A model generated the notes under the pieces. The model ran no database searches, had not been told where the DNA came from, and worked only from the letters and a program-made list of their open reading frames with translations. From Pseudarthrobacter sp. ATCC 49987 (GTDB lineage: Bacteria; Actinomycetota; Actinomycetes; Actinomycetales; Micrococcaceae): 64,000 nucleotides of DNA. Within the stretch, counting starts at the first letter, position 1. Each line of letters opens with the position of its first letter. Positions 35,122 through 43,268 of the stretch are shown here, in pieces. The stretch spans positions 2,418,001-2,482,000 of the forward strand of contig NZ_JAABNS010000001.1 of NCBI RefSeq assembly GCF_009928425.1, read 5' to 3'. A program made the position numbers and the translations under genes.

Positions 35122-36030
35122 ATGGTGGATTTGAGGCGGCTTCCAAGTCCGGATGACTTGCTCATCCTGCTGACCGTGGCCCGGCTGGGCCGGTTCAACG
35201 CCGTGGCGGAAACCCTCGGCACCACCCACACCACCATCTCCCGCCGGATCCTGGCGCTGGACAAGCAGCTGGGCGGGCGCACCCTCGAGCGGAGCCCGCA
35301 CGGCTGGGAACTGACGGACCTGGGCGGCGAGGCCGTGGCGGCCGCCGAGGCGATCGAGGGTACGCTCGGTGCGCTCACGAACCGGATCGCACACTCCGAG
35401 GACGTGCTCTCGGGCCTGGTCCGGATCAGCACCCCCGACGGGTTCGGCGCCGAATTTGTCGCTCCGGCGCTCGTCCGGCTGCAGCGCCAGCATCCGCTGC
35501 TCAACGTTGAAATGCTCAGCGCCACGCGGAAGGTCAGCCAGAACCGCTCCGGCGTGGACCTCGAAGTGGTGGTGGGCAATCTCGACGTCAGCAACGCGCA
35601 GCCCATCTTCCTGTCCAACTACTTCCTCCGGCTCTATGCCAGCCCGCAGTACGCCCGGGAACATGGCCTGCCTGTAACGCTTGACGACGTCCGGCAGCAC
35701 GGTTTTGTCTCCTACGTCGAGTCGGCCCTGCAGGTGGCCGAACTCGGCCACCGCTCCACGCAGCTTCCCGTCCCGCGCTCCAGCTTCCAGGCCACCAGCA
35801 TCTTTGCCCAGCTGGAGGCGGTGCGCCGGGGCGCCGGGATCGGCCTGCTGCCCAACTTCCTGGCGGTCGGCGACCCCAGCTTCCTGCCTGTTTTGCCGGA
35901 CGACTTCCAGCGGCAGCTACCGATCTGGGCGGTGGCCCGTTCGGAATCGTTGCGCTCGGCCCCGGTGCAGGCCGTGCTTGAGGCGGTCCGGACCGAGATC
36001 TCCGACCGCCAGGCGGTCCTGGCAGGCTGA
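35122..36030 (+). CDS. LysR-family transcriptional regulator (likely of mmsBA)
   Basis: 302 aa from ATG 35122, preceded by GAGGAG. The N-terminal winged HTH is DDLLILLTVARLGRFNAVAE then TLGTTHTTISRRILALDKQL. The effector domain (about 90-300) has STPDGFGAEFVAPALVRLQR and VRRGAGIGLLPNFLAVGDPS. It is divergent from mmsB, the classic arrangement for a LysR regulator and its target. The inducer may be a valine or isobutyrate degradation product; not shown by sequence. Confidence 0.9.
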   Translation: MVDLRRLPSPDDLLILLTVARLGRFNAVAETLGTTHTTISRRILALDKQLGGRTLERSPHGWELTDLGGEAVAAAEAIEGTLGALTNRIAHSEDVLSGLVRISTPDGFGAEFVAPALVRLQRQHPLLNVEMLSATRKVSQNRSGVDLEVVVGNLDVSNAQPIFLSNYFLRLYASPQYAREHGLPVTLDDVRQHGFVSYVESALQVAELGHRSTQLPVPRSSFQATSIFAQLEAVRRGAGIGLLPNFLAVGDPSFLPVLPDDFQRQLPIWAVARSESLRSAPVQAVLEAVRTEISDRQAVLAG

Positions 36031-36050
36031 ACGGGCTGCAGCGAGAAGCG

Positions 36051-36130
36051 GTCCGGGGGCACTTTGACACGGACACGCCGCGGACAGTGGACCCAAGGGC
36101 CGGAATCGTGCTCAAAGGCGCCCCGGACGG
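36051..36130 (+). repeat. 80-bp dispersed inverted-repeat element, copy 1
   Basis: Begins GTCCGGGGGCACTTTG and ends CAAAGGCGCCCCGGACGG, so the ends can pair with each other. The interior includes CGGACACGCCG. It matches 57301-57381 in both ends, the interior CGGACACGCCG block and the length. It starts 20 bp after the LysR stop codon. Confidence 0.7.
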
Positions 36131-36162
36131 CGAACGGGCACACATCAGGGCGCCCACCTGAA

Positions 36163-36221
36163 CCCAAAAAGAACGGCCCGGGCCGCCCGCATTGCGGGGA
36201 CCCGGGCCGTTCTTTTTTGGG
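36163..36221. terminator. Bidirectional terminator between LysR and MHS genes
   Basis: CCCAAAAAGAACGGCCCGGG (36163-36182) pairs with CCCGGGCCGTTCTTTTTTGG-type sequence (36201-36221). The A-run on one side and the T-run on the other make it a terminator for both strands. It separates the rightward LysR gene from the leftward MHS gene. Confidence 0.85.
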
Positions 36222-36223
36222 TG

Positions 36224-36270
36224 TTACTTTTTGGGTGTTACTTCTTGGGGTTACTTCTTGCCTGTTACTT
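36224..36270 (-). repeat. Four-fold repetition of the MHS stop-codon region
   Basis: On the minus strand the gene ends GGCAAAAAGTAA; the same AAGTAAC pattern then returns three more times at 14-, 13- and 14-bp steps (stop-like TAA at 36253, 36240 and 36226 on the complement). It looks like tandem duplication of the last codons past the real stop. The function is unknown. Confidence 0.7.
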
Positions 36271-37647
36271 TTTGCCGGCGGCGAGCAGGTCCGCAGTGCC
36301 CTGGGCATCGGCGGCGTCGACGTCGTGCAGTGACACTCCGCGGGTTTCCTTGAGGAAGTACACCGCCACCATGGTGACCAGGCAGGCGCCGAGCAGGTAG
36401 ATGGCCACCGGGACGGAGGACTTGAACTGGCTCAGCAGGGCGACGGCGATGATCGGGGCCATGGAACCGGCCACGATCGAGGTGACCTGGTAGCCCAGCG
36501 AGACGCCGGAGTAGCGCATCCGGGTCGGGAACATCTCGGCCATGATGGCCGGCTGGCCGGCGTACATAAGCGAGTGGAACAGCAGACCGATGGTGATCGC
36601 CGCGAGGATGACGAGGTCGTTCTTGGTGTCCATCATCGGGAAGGCGAAGAAGCCCCAGGTGCCGCCAAGGACAGCACCGGCCATGTAGACCGGCTTGCGG
36701 CCGAGGTTGTCGGAGAGCTTGCCGACCATGGGGATCACGGCGAAGTGGATTGCGTGCGCCACCAGCAGCAGGAGGAGGATGCGGGCGGTGTCCGTCTGCA
36801 CGATGACCTTCAGGTACGTGATGGAGAACGTGACCACGAGGTAGTAGAGGATGTTCTCCGCGAAGCGCAGGCCCATCGCGGTGAAGACGCCACGCGGGTA
36901 GCGGCGGAACACTTCGCCGACGCCGTAGCCCTTCTTCTCGACGGTGACTTCCTTTTGGGCCTCCAGGAAGATGGGGGCGTCCGTGACCTTGGTCCGGATG
37001 TAGTAGCCCACCAGCACGATCACAGCGGAGAGCCAGAACGCCACGCGCCAGCCCCAGCTGAGGAAGTCGGCCGAAGACAGCACAGAGGACAGGGTGAACA
37101 GCACTGCCGTGGCCAGCAGGTTGCCCAGCGGGACGGCCGACTGCGGCCACGCGGACCAGAAACCGCGGGACTTGCTCGGGCTGTGCTCGGCCACGAGGAG
37201 GACAGCGCCGCCCCATTCACCGCCGACGGCGAAGCCCTGGGCGAAGCGCAGGAACACGAGGAGGGCCGGAGCCCAGTAGCCGATCTGCTGGAAGGTCGGC
37301 AGGCAGCCCATCAGGAAGGTGGAGACGCCCACCAGGATGATGCTGAGCTGGAGGAGCTGTTTGCGGCCGAACTTGTCGCCGAAGTGTCCGAAGACGATGC
37401 CGCCGATGGGACGGGCAACGAAGCCGACAGCGTAGGTGAGGAAGGCTGCAATGATGCCGTCCAGTTCCGTGCCGGAGTTGGGGAAGAACGTCTTGCCGAA
37501 GACAAGGGTGGCCGCGGAGGCGTAGAGGAAGAACTCGTACCATTCGACGACGGTTCCGGCCATGGAGGCCGTTACTACTTTTTTGAGGCCGGACGTCTTG
37601 ACGTCGGTCTCTTCTGCGCGCCTTGCGGCCGCGTTTTCCGTGCTCAT
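36265..37647 (-). CDS. MHS-family MFS symporter (ShiA/ProP type)
   Basis: 460 aa, 12 membrane segments. The first-loop pattern of metabolite:H+ symporters is clear: GTVVEWYEFFLYASAATLVF (about 32-51), RPIGGIVFGHFGDKFGRKQL (about 79-98) and GEWGGAVLLVAEHSPSKSRG. The ATG at 37647 begins MSTENAAARRAEETDVKTSG, a normal cytoplasmic start. Substrates of this family are dicarboxylates, shikimate, betaine or aromatic acids. Nearness to the mms genes suggests a branched-chain or short organic acid, but this is inference. Confidence 0.88.
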   Translation of the reverse strand: MSTENAAARRAEETDVKTSGLKKVVTASMAGTVVEWYEFFLYASAATLVFGKTFFPNSGTELDGIIAAFLTYAVGFVARPIGGIVFGHFGDKFGRKQLLQLSIILVGVSTFLMGCLPTFQQIGYWAPALLVFLRFAQGFAVGGEWGGAVLLVAEHSPSKSRGFWSAWPQSAVPLGNLLATAVLFTLSSVLSSADFLSWGWRVAFWLSAVIVLVGYYIRTKVTDAPIFLEAQKEVTVEKKGYGVGEVFRRYPRGVFTAMGLRFAENILYYLVVTFSITYLKVIVQTDTARILLLLLVAHAIHFAVIPMVGKLSDNLGRKPVYMAGAVLGGTWGFFAFPMMDTKNDLVILAAITIGLLFHSLMYAGQPAIMAEMFPTRMRYSGVSLGYQVTSIVAGSMAPIIAVALLSQFKSSVPVAIYLLGACLVTMVAVYFLKETRGVSLHDVDAADAQGTADLLAAGKK

Positions 37648-37828
37648 TTCGACTCCTTTGGCGTCGTCGTCGACGCCTCGTGGACCATTTGGGAGGAGGG
37701 CGCTTGTGATGTGAGACACGCGGCGCCATTCCCCACGAGTATGGTCGCTTCCGGCCCGGGCCTCAACGGCCATTAGTGCAGAGCGCATCTGCAAAAATGC
37801 ACACCGGACGCGGTTTTTAGTCGAAGGA

Positions 37829-39028
37829 CTAGCCGAAGAAGTACTGCCGGAGCTGGTCGTTGAGCTGGCCGATCTCAGTGAGGAAGCCGTCGTGTCCGAT
37901 CGGCGCCTCGATGGTGTGCACGGTGACGTCGCCCGGCAGGGCGTCGGCGAGCGCCTGGGACTGGGCCGGGAAGTACAGCCGGTCCGAGTCGACGGCCGCC
38001 ACCAGGAACTCCGCGGTGGCCGGTGCCAGGGCCTCCGTGAGGGCGCCGCGGCCCCGGCTGATGTCATGGCTCATGAGCGCCTCGGTGATGGCGATGTAGC
38101 TGTTCGCATCGAAGCGGCGGACCAGTTTGTTGCCCTGGTGGTCGAGGTAGCTCTCCACTTGGTAGCGCCCCCGCCCGGCGAGGGATCCGGCTTCCAGCGG
38201 AGCCTCCGCGCCCTGGGCGTTCCGGCCGAAGCGGCCGTCCAGCTCCGCGGCCGACCGGTAGGTGATGTGCGCGATCCGCCGGGCCAGCGCAAGGCCCGCT
38301 TCCGGTTCGGGCCCGCCGTAGTAGTCCCCGCCGTTGAAGTTGGGGTCCTGCCGGATGGCGAGCGTCTGCGCCTGGGCGAAGGCAATCTGTTCTGCGGTGC
38401 TGCTGGCCCCGACCGAAATGACGCCGCAGCGCTGGACCCGTTCCGGGTGGCTGACGGCCCACTCCAGGGCACGCGCCCCGCCCAGGGAGCCACCCAGCAC
38501 GGCGTACCAGCTCCGGATGCCCAGGGCGTCCGCCAGCCTGGCCTCGGCCTCGGTAGTGTCCCGCAGCGTCACGAGCGGGAACCGCGAGCCCCACGGCTTC
38601 CCGTCGGGCGCCGCCGACGAGGGCCCGGTGGAGCCGTAGCAGCCGCCGAGGATGTTGATGGAGACAACGAAGTATTTGTCCGTGTCCACGGGGGCGCCGG
38701 GGCCGGCGAGCTGCTCCCACCAGCCCGGTTCCTCGCTGGCGCCCCGCGTGACGTGGGTGTCACCCGTCAGCGCGTGCTCGATCAGCACGGCGTTGGAGCG
38801 TTCCGGGTTCAGGGTCCCCCACGTCTCGTAGCCGAGGGTGACGTCCGGCAGCCGGGCGCCGGATTCGAGCTCCAGATCCCCGATCCGGAGGTACTGGACC
38901 GTGCCGTCGAGGACTGCGTCAGCAACGGGCGCGCCAGCAACAGACGTGTCAGGGACACTGCGACCCGGGACCGGGGATTGGGGGGCCTTGCTTACAGGTG
39001 CACCCTGGCGGGTGGCGGCAATCGTCAT
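37829..39028 (-). CDS. metX: Homoserine O-acetyltransferase
   Basis: Acetylates homoserine with acetyl-CoA, the first committed step to methionine. 399 aa from ATG 39028; a longer in-frame reading enters the riboswitch. Alpha/beta hydrolase fold: VLIEHALTGDTHVTRG near 87-102, nucleophile elbow YAVLGGSLGGARALEWAVSH with Ser near 188, and the catalytic H in EAPIGHDGFLTEIGQL. The N-terminal 45 residues are a Pro/Ala/Val-rich extension. A SAM-IV-type leader lies 46 nt upstream of the start. Confidence 0.95.
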   Translation of the reverse strand: MTIAATRQGAPVSKAPQSPVPGRSVPDTSVAGAPVADAVLDGTVQYLRIGDLELESGARLPDVTLGYETWGTLNPERSNAVLIEHALTGDTHVTRGASEEPGWWEQLAGPGAPVDTDKYFVVSINILGGCYGSTGPSSAAPDGKPWGSRFPLVTLRDTTEAEARLADALGIRSWYAVLGGSLGGARALEWAVSHPERVQRCGVISVGASSTAEQIAFAQAQTLAIRQDPNFNGGDYYGGPEPEAGLALARRIAHITYRSAAELDGRFGRNAQGAEAPLEAGSLAGRGRYQVESYLDHQGNKLVRRFDANSYIAITEALMSHDISRGRGALTEALAPATAEFLVAAVDSDRLYFPAQSQALADALPGDVTVHTIEAPIGHDGFLTEIGQLNDQLRQYFFG

Positions 39029-39073
39029 GTGGGACCTCACTTCGCGCTTGCCCGCCGTCAGCTGACCGGCGGG

Positions 39074-39157
39074 CCAGGTCTTCACCCGGGGCACCCCACC
39101 GCAAAAGGAGGGTTGCCGGCCAGCAAGCCGGGGCTGTCGCTGGCACTCATGACCTCC
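39074..39157 (-). promoter_or_regulatory. SAM-IV-type riboswitch upstream of metX
   Basis: Minus strand: GGTCATGAGTGCCAGCGACA, then CCCCGGCTTGCTGGCCGGCA and ACCCTCC, then GCGGTGGGGTGCCCCGGGTG with AAGACC closing the outer helix (GGTC with GACC). This order of conserved blocks is that of the actinomycete SAM-IV class. It ends about 46 nt before the metX ATG. High S-adenosylmethionine should lower expression. Confidence 0.88.
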
Positions 39158-39290
39158 ACCGAGTCTACGAAATGCGGCGGCCCGGTGGCGAAGATTGTGA
39201 CGCCCGTATGACTCCCGGCGTCGTCAGCTGCGATTATCCGGGCCCCGGCGCCCGCGCCATACGGCAGGGACGCCCGGGCCCTGGCGGACA

Positions 39291-40607
39291 TCAGGCGGAC
39301 TTGGCCGCACGGAATCCGGCGTCAAGGTCGGCGAGGATGTCGTCGATGTGCTCCAGGCCCACGGAGAGCCGCACGAGGCCGGGGTTCACGCCCGCAACCG
39401 TCTGCTGTTCCGGCGAGAGCTGGCTGTGGGTGGTCGACGCCGGGTGGATGACCAGCGAGCGCACGTCCCCGATGTTGGCCACGTGTGAGTGCAGTTCGAG
39501 GGCGTCCACAAAGCGTTTGCCGGCCTCCGCTCCCCCGGCGAGGTTGAAGGAAACGACGGCGCCGGTCCCCTTCGGACCGTACTTGCGGCCGCGCTCGTAC
39601 CAGGGGCTGGAGGGCAGCCCGGCGTAAGCGACGGATTCGACGTCGTCCCTGGCCTCGAGCCATTCGGCCACCTTGACGGCGTTGGCGACGTGCCGCTCCA
39701 TGCGCAGGCTCAGGGTCTCGATGCCCTGGGCGATGAGGAAGGCGTTGAACGGGGACACCGCCGAACCGAGGTCGCGCAGCAGCTGGACCCGCGCCTTGAG
39801 GATGTAGGACAGGTTGGCGCCGAGGGCACCGTCCGCACCAAGGTCCCGGGCGTAGACCAGTCCGTTGTACGTGGGGTCCGGGGTATTGAAACCGGGGAAG
39901 CGCTCCGGGTCCTTGCCGAAGTCGAAGTTGCCGGAATCCACGATCACGCCGGCGATGGCCGCGCCATGTCCGCCGAGGTACTTGGTCGCGGAGTGCACCA
40001 CGATGTCTGCGCCCCACTCGATCGGGCGGATGAGGAACGGTGTGGAGAGGGTGTTGTCCACGATCAGCGGCACGCCGGCCTCGTGGGCCACCTGCGAGAT
40101 GCCCTCGATGTCCAGCACGTCCTGGCGGGGGTTGGAGACGACTTCGCCAAAGAACAGTTTGGTATTGGGCTGAACGGCATCCCGCCACTGCGCCAGGTTG
40201 TCCGGGTCCGCCACGAAGGTCACGGAGATGCCGAACTTCTTCAGCGTGTGCGCCAGCAGGTTGTAGGTGCCGCCGTACAGGCTGGGGCTGGCCACCACAT
40301 GGTCGCCGGCCTCCGCGACGTTCAGGATCGCAAAGGTCTCCGCGGCCTGTCCGGAGCTCAGCAGCAGCGCCGCTAGTCCGCCTTCCAGGCTGGCCACCCG
40401 CTGCTCCACAGCGTCCTGGGTGGGGTTGCCGATCCGGGTGTAGATGGGAGCCAGTTCGGCCAGGGCGAAGCGGTTGGCGGCGCTTTCGGCGCTGGGGAAG
40501 ACGAACGACGTCGTCTGGTAGATCGGCAGCGACCGGGCACCGGTGGCGCTGTCCGGCTCCTGGCCGGCGTGGATCTGACGGGTTTCGAAGGACCAGGCAC
40601 TGGACAT
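39291..40607 (-). CDS. metY: O-acetylhomoserine sulfhydrylase
   Basis: PLP enzyme that makes homocysteine from O-acetylhomoserine and sulfide; also may act on O-acetylserine. 438 aa from ATG 40607, with AAGGAG nine bases upstream. The N-terminal block is SSAWSFETRQIHAGQEPDSA and the substrate region PIYQTTSFVFPSAESAANRF. The PLP lysine is in DIVVHSATKYLGGHGAAIAG (about 208). It lies upstream of metX on the same strand but has its own SAM-IV-type leader, so the pair can be regulated twice. Confidence 0.95.
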   Translation of the reverse strand: MSSAWSFETRQIHAGQEPDSATGARSLPIYQTTSFVFPSAESAANRFALAELAPIYTRIGNPTQDAVEQRVASLEGGLAALLLSSGQAAETFAILNVAEAGDHVVASPSLYGGTYNLLAHTLKKFGISVTFVADPDNLAQWRDAVQPNTKLFFGEVVSNPRQDVLDIEGISQVAHEAGVPLIVDNTLSTPFLIRPIEWGADIVVHSATKYLGGHGAAIAGVIVDSGNFDFGKDPERFPGFNTPDPTYNGLVYARDLGADGALGANLSYILKARVQLLRDLGSAVSPFNAFLIAQGIETLSLRMERHVANAVKVAEWLEARDDVESVAYAGLPSSPWYERGRKYGPKGTGAVVSFNLAGGAEAGKRFVDALELHSHVANIGDVRSLVIHPASTTHSQLSPEQQTVAGVNPGLVRLSVGLEHIDDILADLDAGFRAAKSA

Positions 40608-40705
40608 CGGGACACTCCTTAGGGGACCGGGCACAGGAAGCACCAGAGCCCCTGGGCCCGGGTCCACACTGGTGCCGCGCTTGCCCTCCGGCGGGTGCCG
40701 GACGG

Positions 40706-40790
40706 CCAGGTCTTCACCCGGGGCACCCCACCGCGAAACGAGGGTTGCCGGCCAGCAAGCCGGGGCTGTGCGCTGGCACTCATGACCTGA
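40706..40790 (-). promoter_or_regulatory. SAM-IV-type riboswitch upstream of metY
   Basis: Nearly the same sequence as the metX leader: minus-strand GGTCATGAGTGCCAGCGCAC, CCCCGGCTTGCTGGCCGGCA, ACCCTCGTTTCGCGGTGGGG and TGCCCCGGGTGAAGACC. The two differ mainly in the variable loop around GTTTCGC and one base near GCGCACAG. The distance to the metY ATG is about 100 nt. Confidence 0.88.
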
Positions 40791-40991
40791 CCCCAGTCTA
40801 GGAAGCGGTTCCGGGCCCTGGATAGCTTTGTGACGAACATGAAGTTGCCCGGCCGGCGCACCCGGCCGCGGCCTTCAGATCCCGGCATTGACGCGGAGAA
40901 ATGCCGGGCCGGACAGCCCACGGGAGGACATCCCATCACGGTTAGGAGAACCTAAGCTGAGAGCCGCATCACAAAGTGTCAAGATGAGGGC

Positions 40992-41630
40992 ATGCGCATG
41001 GATCACGTCTCTTACGCCTGTGAACAAGATGGCCTAGCTGCCACCACCGAACGAATTGCGTCTGCCCTCGGCGTGGAAGCCGTGAAGGGCGGAGTACACC
41101 CCCGATTCGGGACCCGCAACATGATTATCCCGCTCGCGGGACACAAATACGTTGAAGTCGTGGAGGTCCTGAACCACCCGGCCTCCGACAAGGCGCCCTT
41201 CGGCCAGGCCGTCCGTGCCCGCTCCGAAGCAGGCGGCGGCTGGATGGGCTGGTGCGTCGAAGTTGACGACCTCGCCCCGTTCGAGGAGCGGCTGGGACGC
41301 GCTGCCGTCAACGGCAACCGCAAGTTCCCGGACGGCCGCGAACTGGTCTGGAAGCAGATCGGCATCCTCGGACTCATCGCCGATCCCCAGGTCCCCTACA
41401 TGCTCAAGTGGGAGGGCGATCCGGAACTCCACCCGTCCAAGGCCTACGAGAGCAACGTCAAGATGTCCGCGCTCACGATCGCCGGCTCGGCGGAGCGCGT
41501 CACCGAATGGCTCGGTGTTCCGGTCGAGAAGCCGCTGGAGGACGTGGCCGTGAACTGGCTCGCTCCCCGCGGGACACCCGGCATCCTCTCCGTCACCTTC
41601 GAGACAGCTTCCGGAGCCGTCACCATCTGA
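40992..41630 (+). CDS. VOC-family glyoxalase-like protein
   Basis: 212 aa with the glyoxalase-like domain PF13468 type: RMDHVSYACEQDGLAATTER at the N-terminus, HKYVEVVEVLNHPASDKAPF, and a second module GGGWMGWCVEVDDLAPFEER. A metal ligand H is in MDHVSYA and E is in YVEVVEVL. The ATG at 40992 is followed by an in-frame ATG six bases later; both give the same domain. No nearby gene suggests the substrate. Confidence 0.8.
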   Translation: MRMDHVSYACEQDGLAATTERIASALGVEAVKGGVHPRFGTRNMIIPLAGHKYVEVVEVLNHPASDKAPFGQAVRARSEAGGGWMGWCVEVDDLAPFEERLGRAAVNGNRKFPDGRELVWKQIGILGLIADPQVPYMLKWEGDPELHPSKAYESNVKMSALTIAGSAERVTEWLGVPVEKPLEDVAVNWLAPRGTPGILSVTFETASGAVTI

Positions 41631-41649
41631 GTTCCTTACCGCCCCACAC

Positions 41650-41709
41650 TTCGGCCGCCATCAGCGGGTGCCAATGACGTCACCCACCGATGGCGGCCGA
41701 AATCTTTTT
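41650..41709 (+). terminator. Terminator after the VOC gene
   Basis: TTCGGCCGCCATCAGCGGGTG (41650-41670) pairs with 41681-41701 over 21 bp with two G-T-type differences, loop CCAATGACGT. It is followed by TCTTTTT, so it works best for the rightward VOC transcript. It lies between convergent genes. Confidence 0.8.
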
Positions 41710-41723
41710 AAGCCAACGCGGGG

Positions 41724-42479
41724 TCAGCCGAGGCCGATGGCCTTGCCGAAGAGGCTGAAGCCGACGAACGCCACGATGTCCAGTGCGGCATGGGCGATCA
41801 CCAGCGGCATCACGCGGCGGGTCCGGAGATAGACCAGCGCGAAAATCACACCCATGATGGCGTTGCCGGCGAACGGCCCGAACCCCTGGTACAGGTGGTA
41901 GCTGCCTCGCAGCATCGAGCTGGCGAAGATGGCAACGGGCATGGCCCAGCCCAGCTTGGGGAGCCGGTCCAGCAGGTAGCCCACCACGATCACTTCCTCC
42001 ACGACCCCGTGCCGGATCGCGGAGAGGATCAGCACCGGCACCGTCCACCAGTAGGAGTCGAGCGCACTGGGGATGATCGCCGTCGTAATCCCCAGCGCCC
42101 GGCCAGCCGCGTAAAGGCCCAGCGACGGGATTCCGATCAGCGCCGCGAGGCCCACTCCCTGCAGCAGGTCCTTGCCGGGCCGGGCGAAATTGAAGCCCAG
42201 CTTGCCACACGCCGCGGCCGCGGTGCGGTGCTCGGAGAGGAAGTAGATCACCAGTGCCACAGGCACCAGGGCGAAGAAGATATCCAGCAGCTGGTAGGTG
42301 AGGTCAAAGTACTCGCGGGGGCTTTGCGAGCGGTTCAGGGTGGAGGTCCCCTGGGCCAGCGGCGCCTTCGTCATTTTGTCCAGCAGCTGCACCACCGAGT
42401 AGACGGCCGACTGCCCCAGTGACAGACCCAGGACAATCCACACTTCTGTCCGCAGCCGACGGCGGGAGGGAACCAACAT
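41724..42479 (-). CDS. CPBP-family membrane endopeptidase-like protein
   Basis: 251 aa, about eight membrane segments. The CPBP motif 1 (EExxxR) reads RHGVVEEVIVVGYLLDRLP, where the Arg of the usual EELLFRGYL is replaced by Val. Motif 2 is in LRGSYHLYQGFGPF and motif 3 near VIAHAALDIVAFVG. The missing Arg leaves enzymatic activity uncertain. The ATG at 42479 is the simpler start; one at 42500 adds seven residues. The stop codon forms part of TGACCCCGCGTTGG, the sequence also found in the hairpin at 32443. It is divergent from the phosphatase gene. Confidence 0.75.
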   Translation of the reverse strand: MLVPSRRRLRTEVWIVLGLSLGQSAVYSVVQLLDKMTKAPLAQGTSTLNRSQSPREYFDLTYQLLDIFFALVPVALVIYFLSEHRTAAAACGKLGFNFARPGKDLLQGVGLAALIGIPSLGLYAAGRALGITTAIIPSALDSYWWTVPVLILSAIRHGVVEEVIVVGYLLDRLPKLGWAMPVAIFASSMLRGSYHLYQGFGPFAGNAIMGVIFALVYLRTRRVMPLVIAHAALDIVAFVGFSLFGKAIGLG

Positions 42480-42566
42480 GTTCCTATCTTGCCTGTACAT
42501 TCCGTCAGTTGCCTGAAACCGGGCATTACCGGGGCTGCCGCCCGCCCGGGCCTATGCTTGGGGTTT

Positions 42567-43247
42567 ATGAGTGCGCCCGGGAAAATCATCATGATCCGGC
42601 ATGGCCAGTCCGCCGCCAATGCCGACACCTCGATCTACAACCGGGTGCCCGATTACCGGATCCCGCTGACCGGGCTCGGCGTCGAACAGGCCCGGGCAGC
42701 CGGTGAAGAGGTCCGGCGGCTGCTGGACGGCAAGCCCGTCTGTGTGTACGTCTCCCCTTATCTGCGGGCCTACCAGACCCTCGAGGCGCTCAATCTCGGC
42801 CCGCTGGTGGAGCGGGTGATCGAGGAGCCGCGGCTGCGGGAGCAGGACTGGGCGAATTTCCAGATCGCCGGGGAGATTGAGGACCAGAAGGAGCTCCGCA
42901 ACGCCTACGGCCACTTCTTCTACCGCTTCCGCGAAGGCGAGTCCGGCTCCGACGTCTATGACCGGATCTCCTCCTTTATGGAAACCCTGTACCGGCACTG
43001 GTCGAAGCCGAGCTACGCCCCCAACGCGCTGTTCGTGACCCACGGGCTCACCATGCGGCTGTTCTGCATGCGCTGGTTCCACTGGTCGGTGGAGTACTTC
43101 GAGTCCCTCAACAACCCGGACAACGCCGAGGTCCGCACCCTGTACCGCTCCGCGGACGGCAAGTACGAGCTCGACAAGGCGTTCAGCCAGTGGGAGGCCC
43201 GCCGCGTCGACGAGACCGTGCTCGACGCCCCGCCGATGTTCTTCTAG
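42567..43247 (+). CDS. Histidine phosphatase (phosphoglycerate mutase-like)
   Basis: 226 aa. The RHG motif is KIIMIRHGQSAANADTSIYN (7-26). The partner Arg/His region is VYVSPYLRAYQTLEAL (about 61-76), and the second His is in NALFVTHGLTMRLFCMRWFH. The pattern IREPRLREQDWANFQ fits the broad phosphatase branch rather than a glycolytic mutase. The ATG at 42567 is the first start giving the conserved N-terminus. No partner gene is apparent. Confidence 0.87.
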   Translation: MSAPGKIIMIRHGQSAANADTSIYNRVPDYRIPLTGLGVEQARAAGEEVRRLLDGKPVCVYVSPYLRAYQTLEALNLGPLVERVIEEPRLREQDWANFQIAGEIEDQKELRNAYGHFFYRFREGESGSDVYDRISSFMETLYRHWSKPSYAPNALFVTHGLTMRLFCMRWFHWSVEYFESLNNPDNAEVRTLYRSADGKYELDKAFSQWEARRVDETVLDAPPMFF

Positions 43248-43268
43248 CGGCCGCGCTTCATTCCGGCG

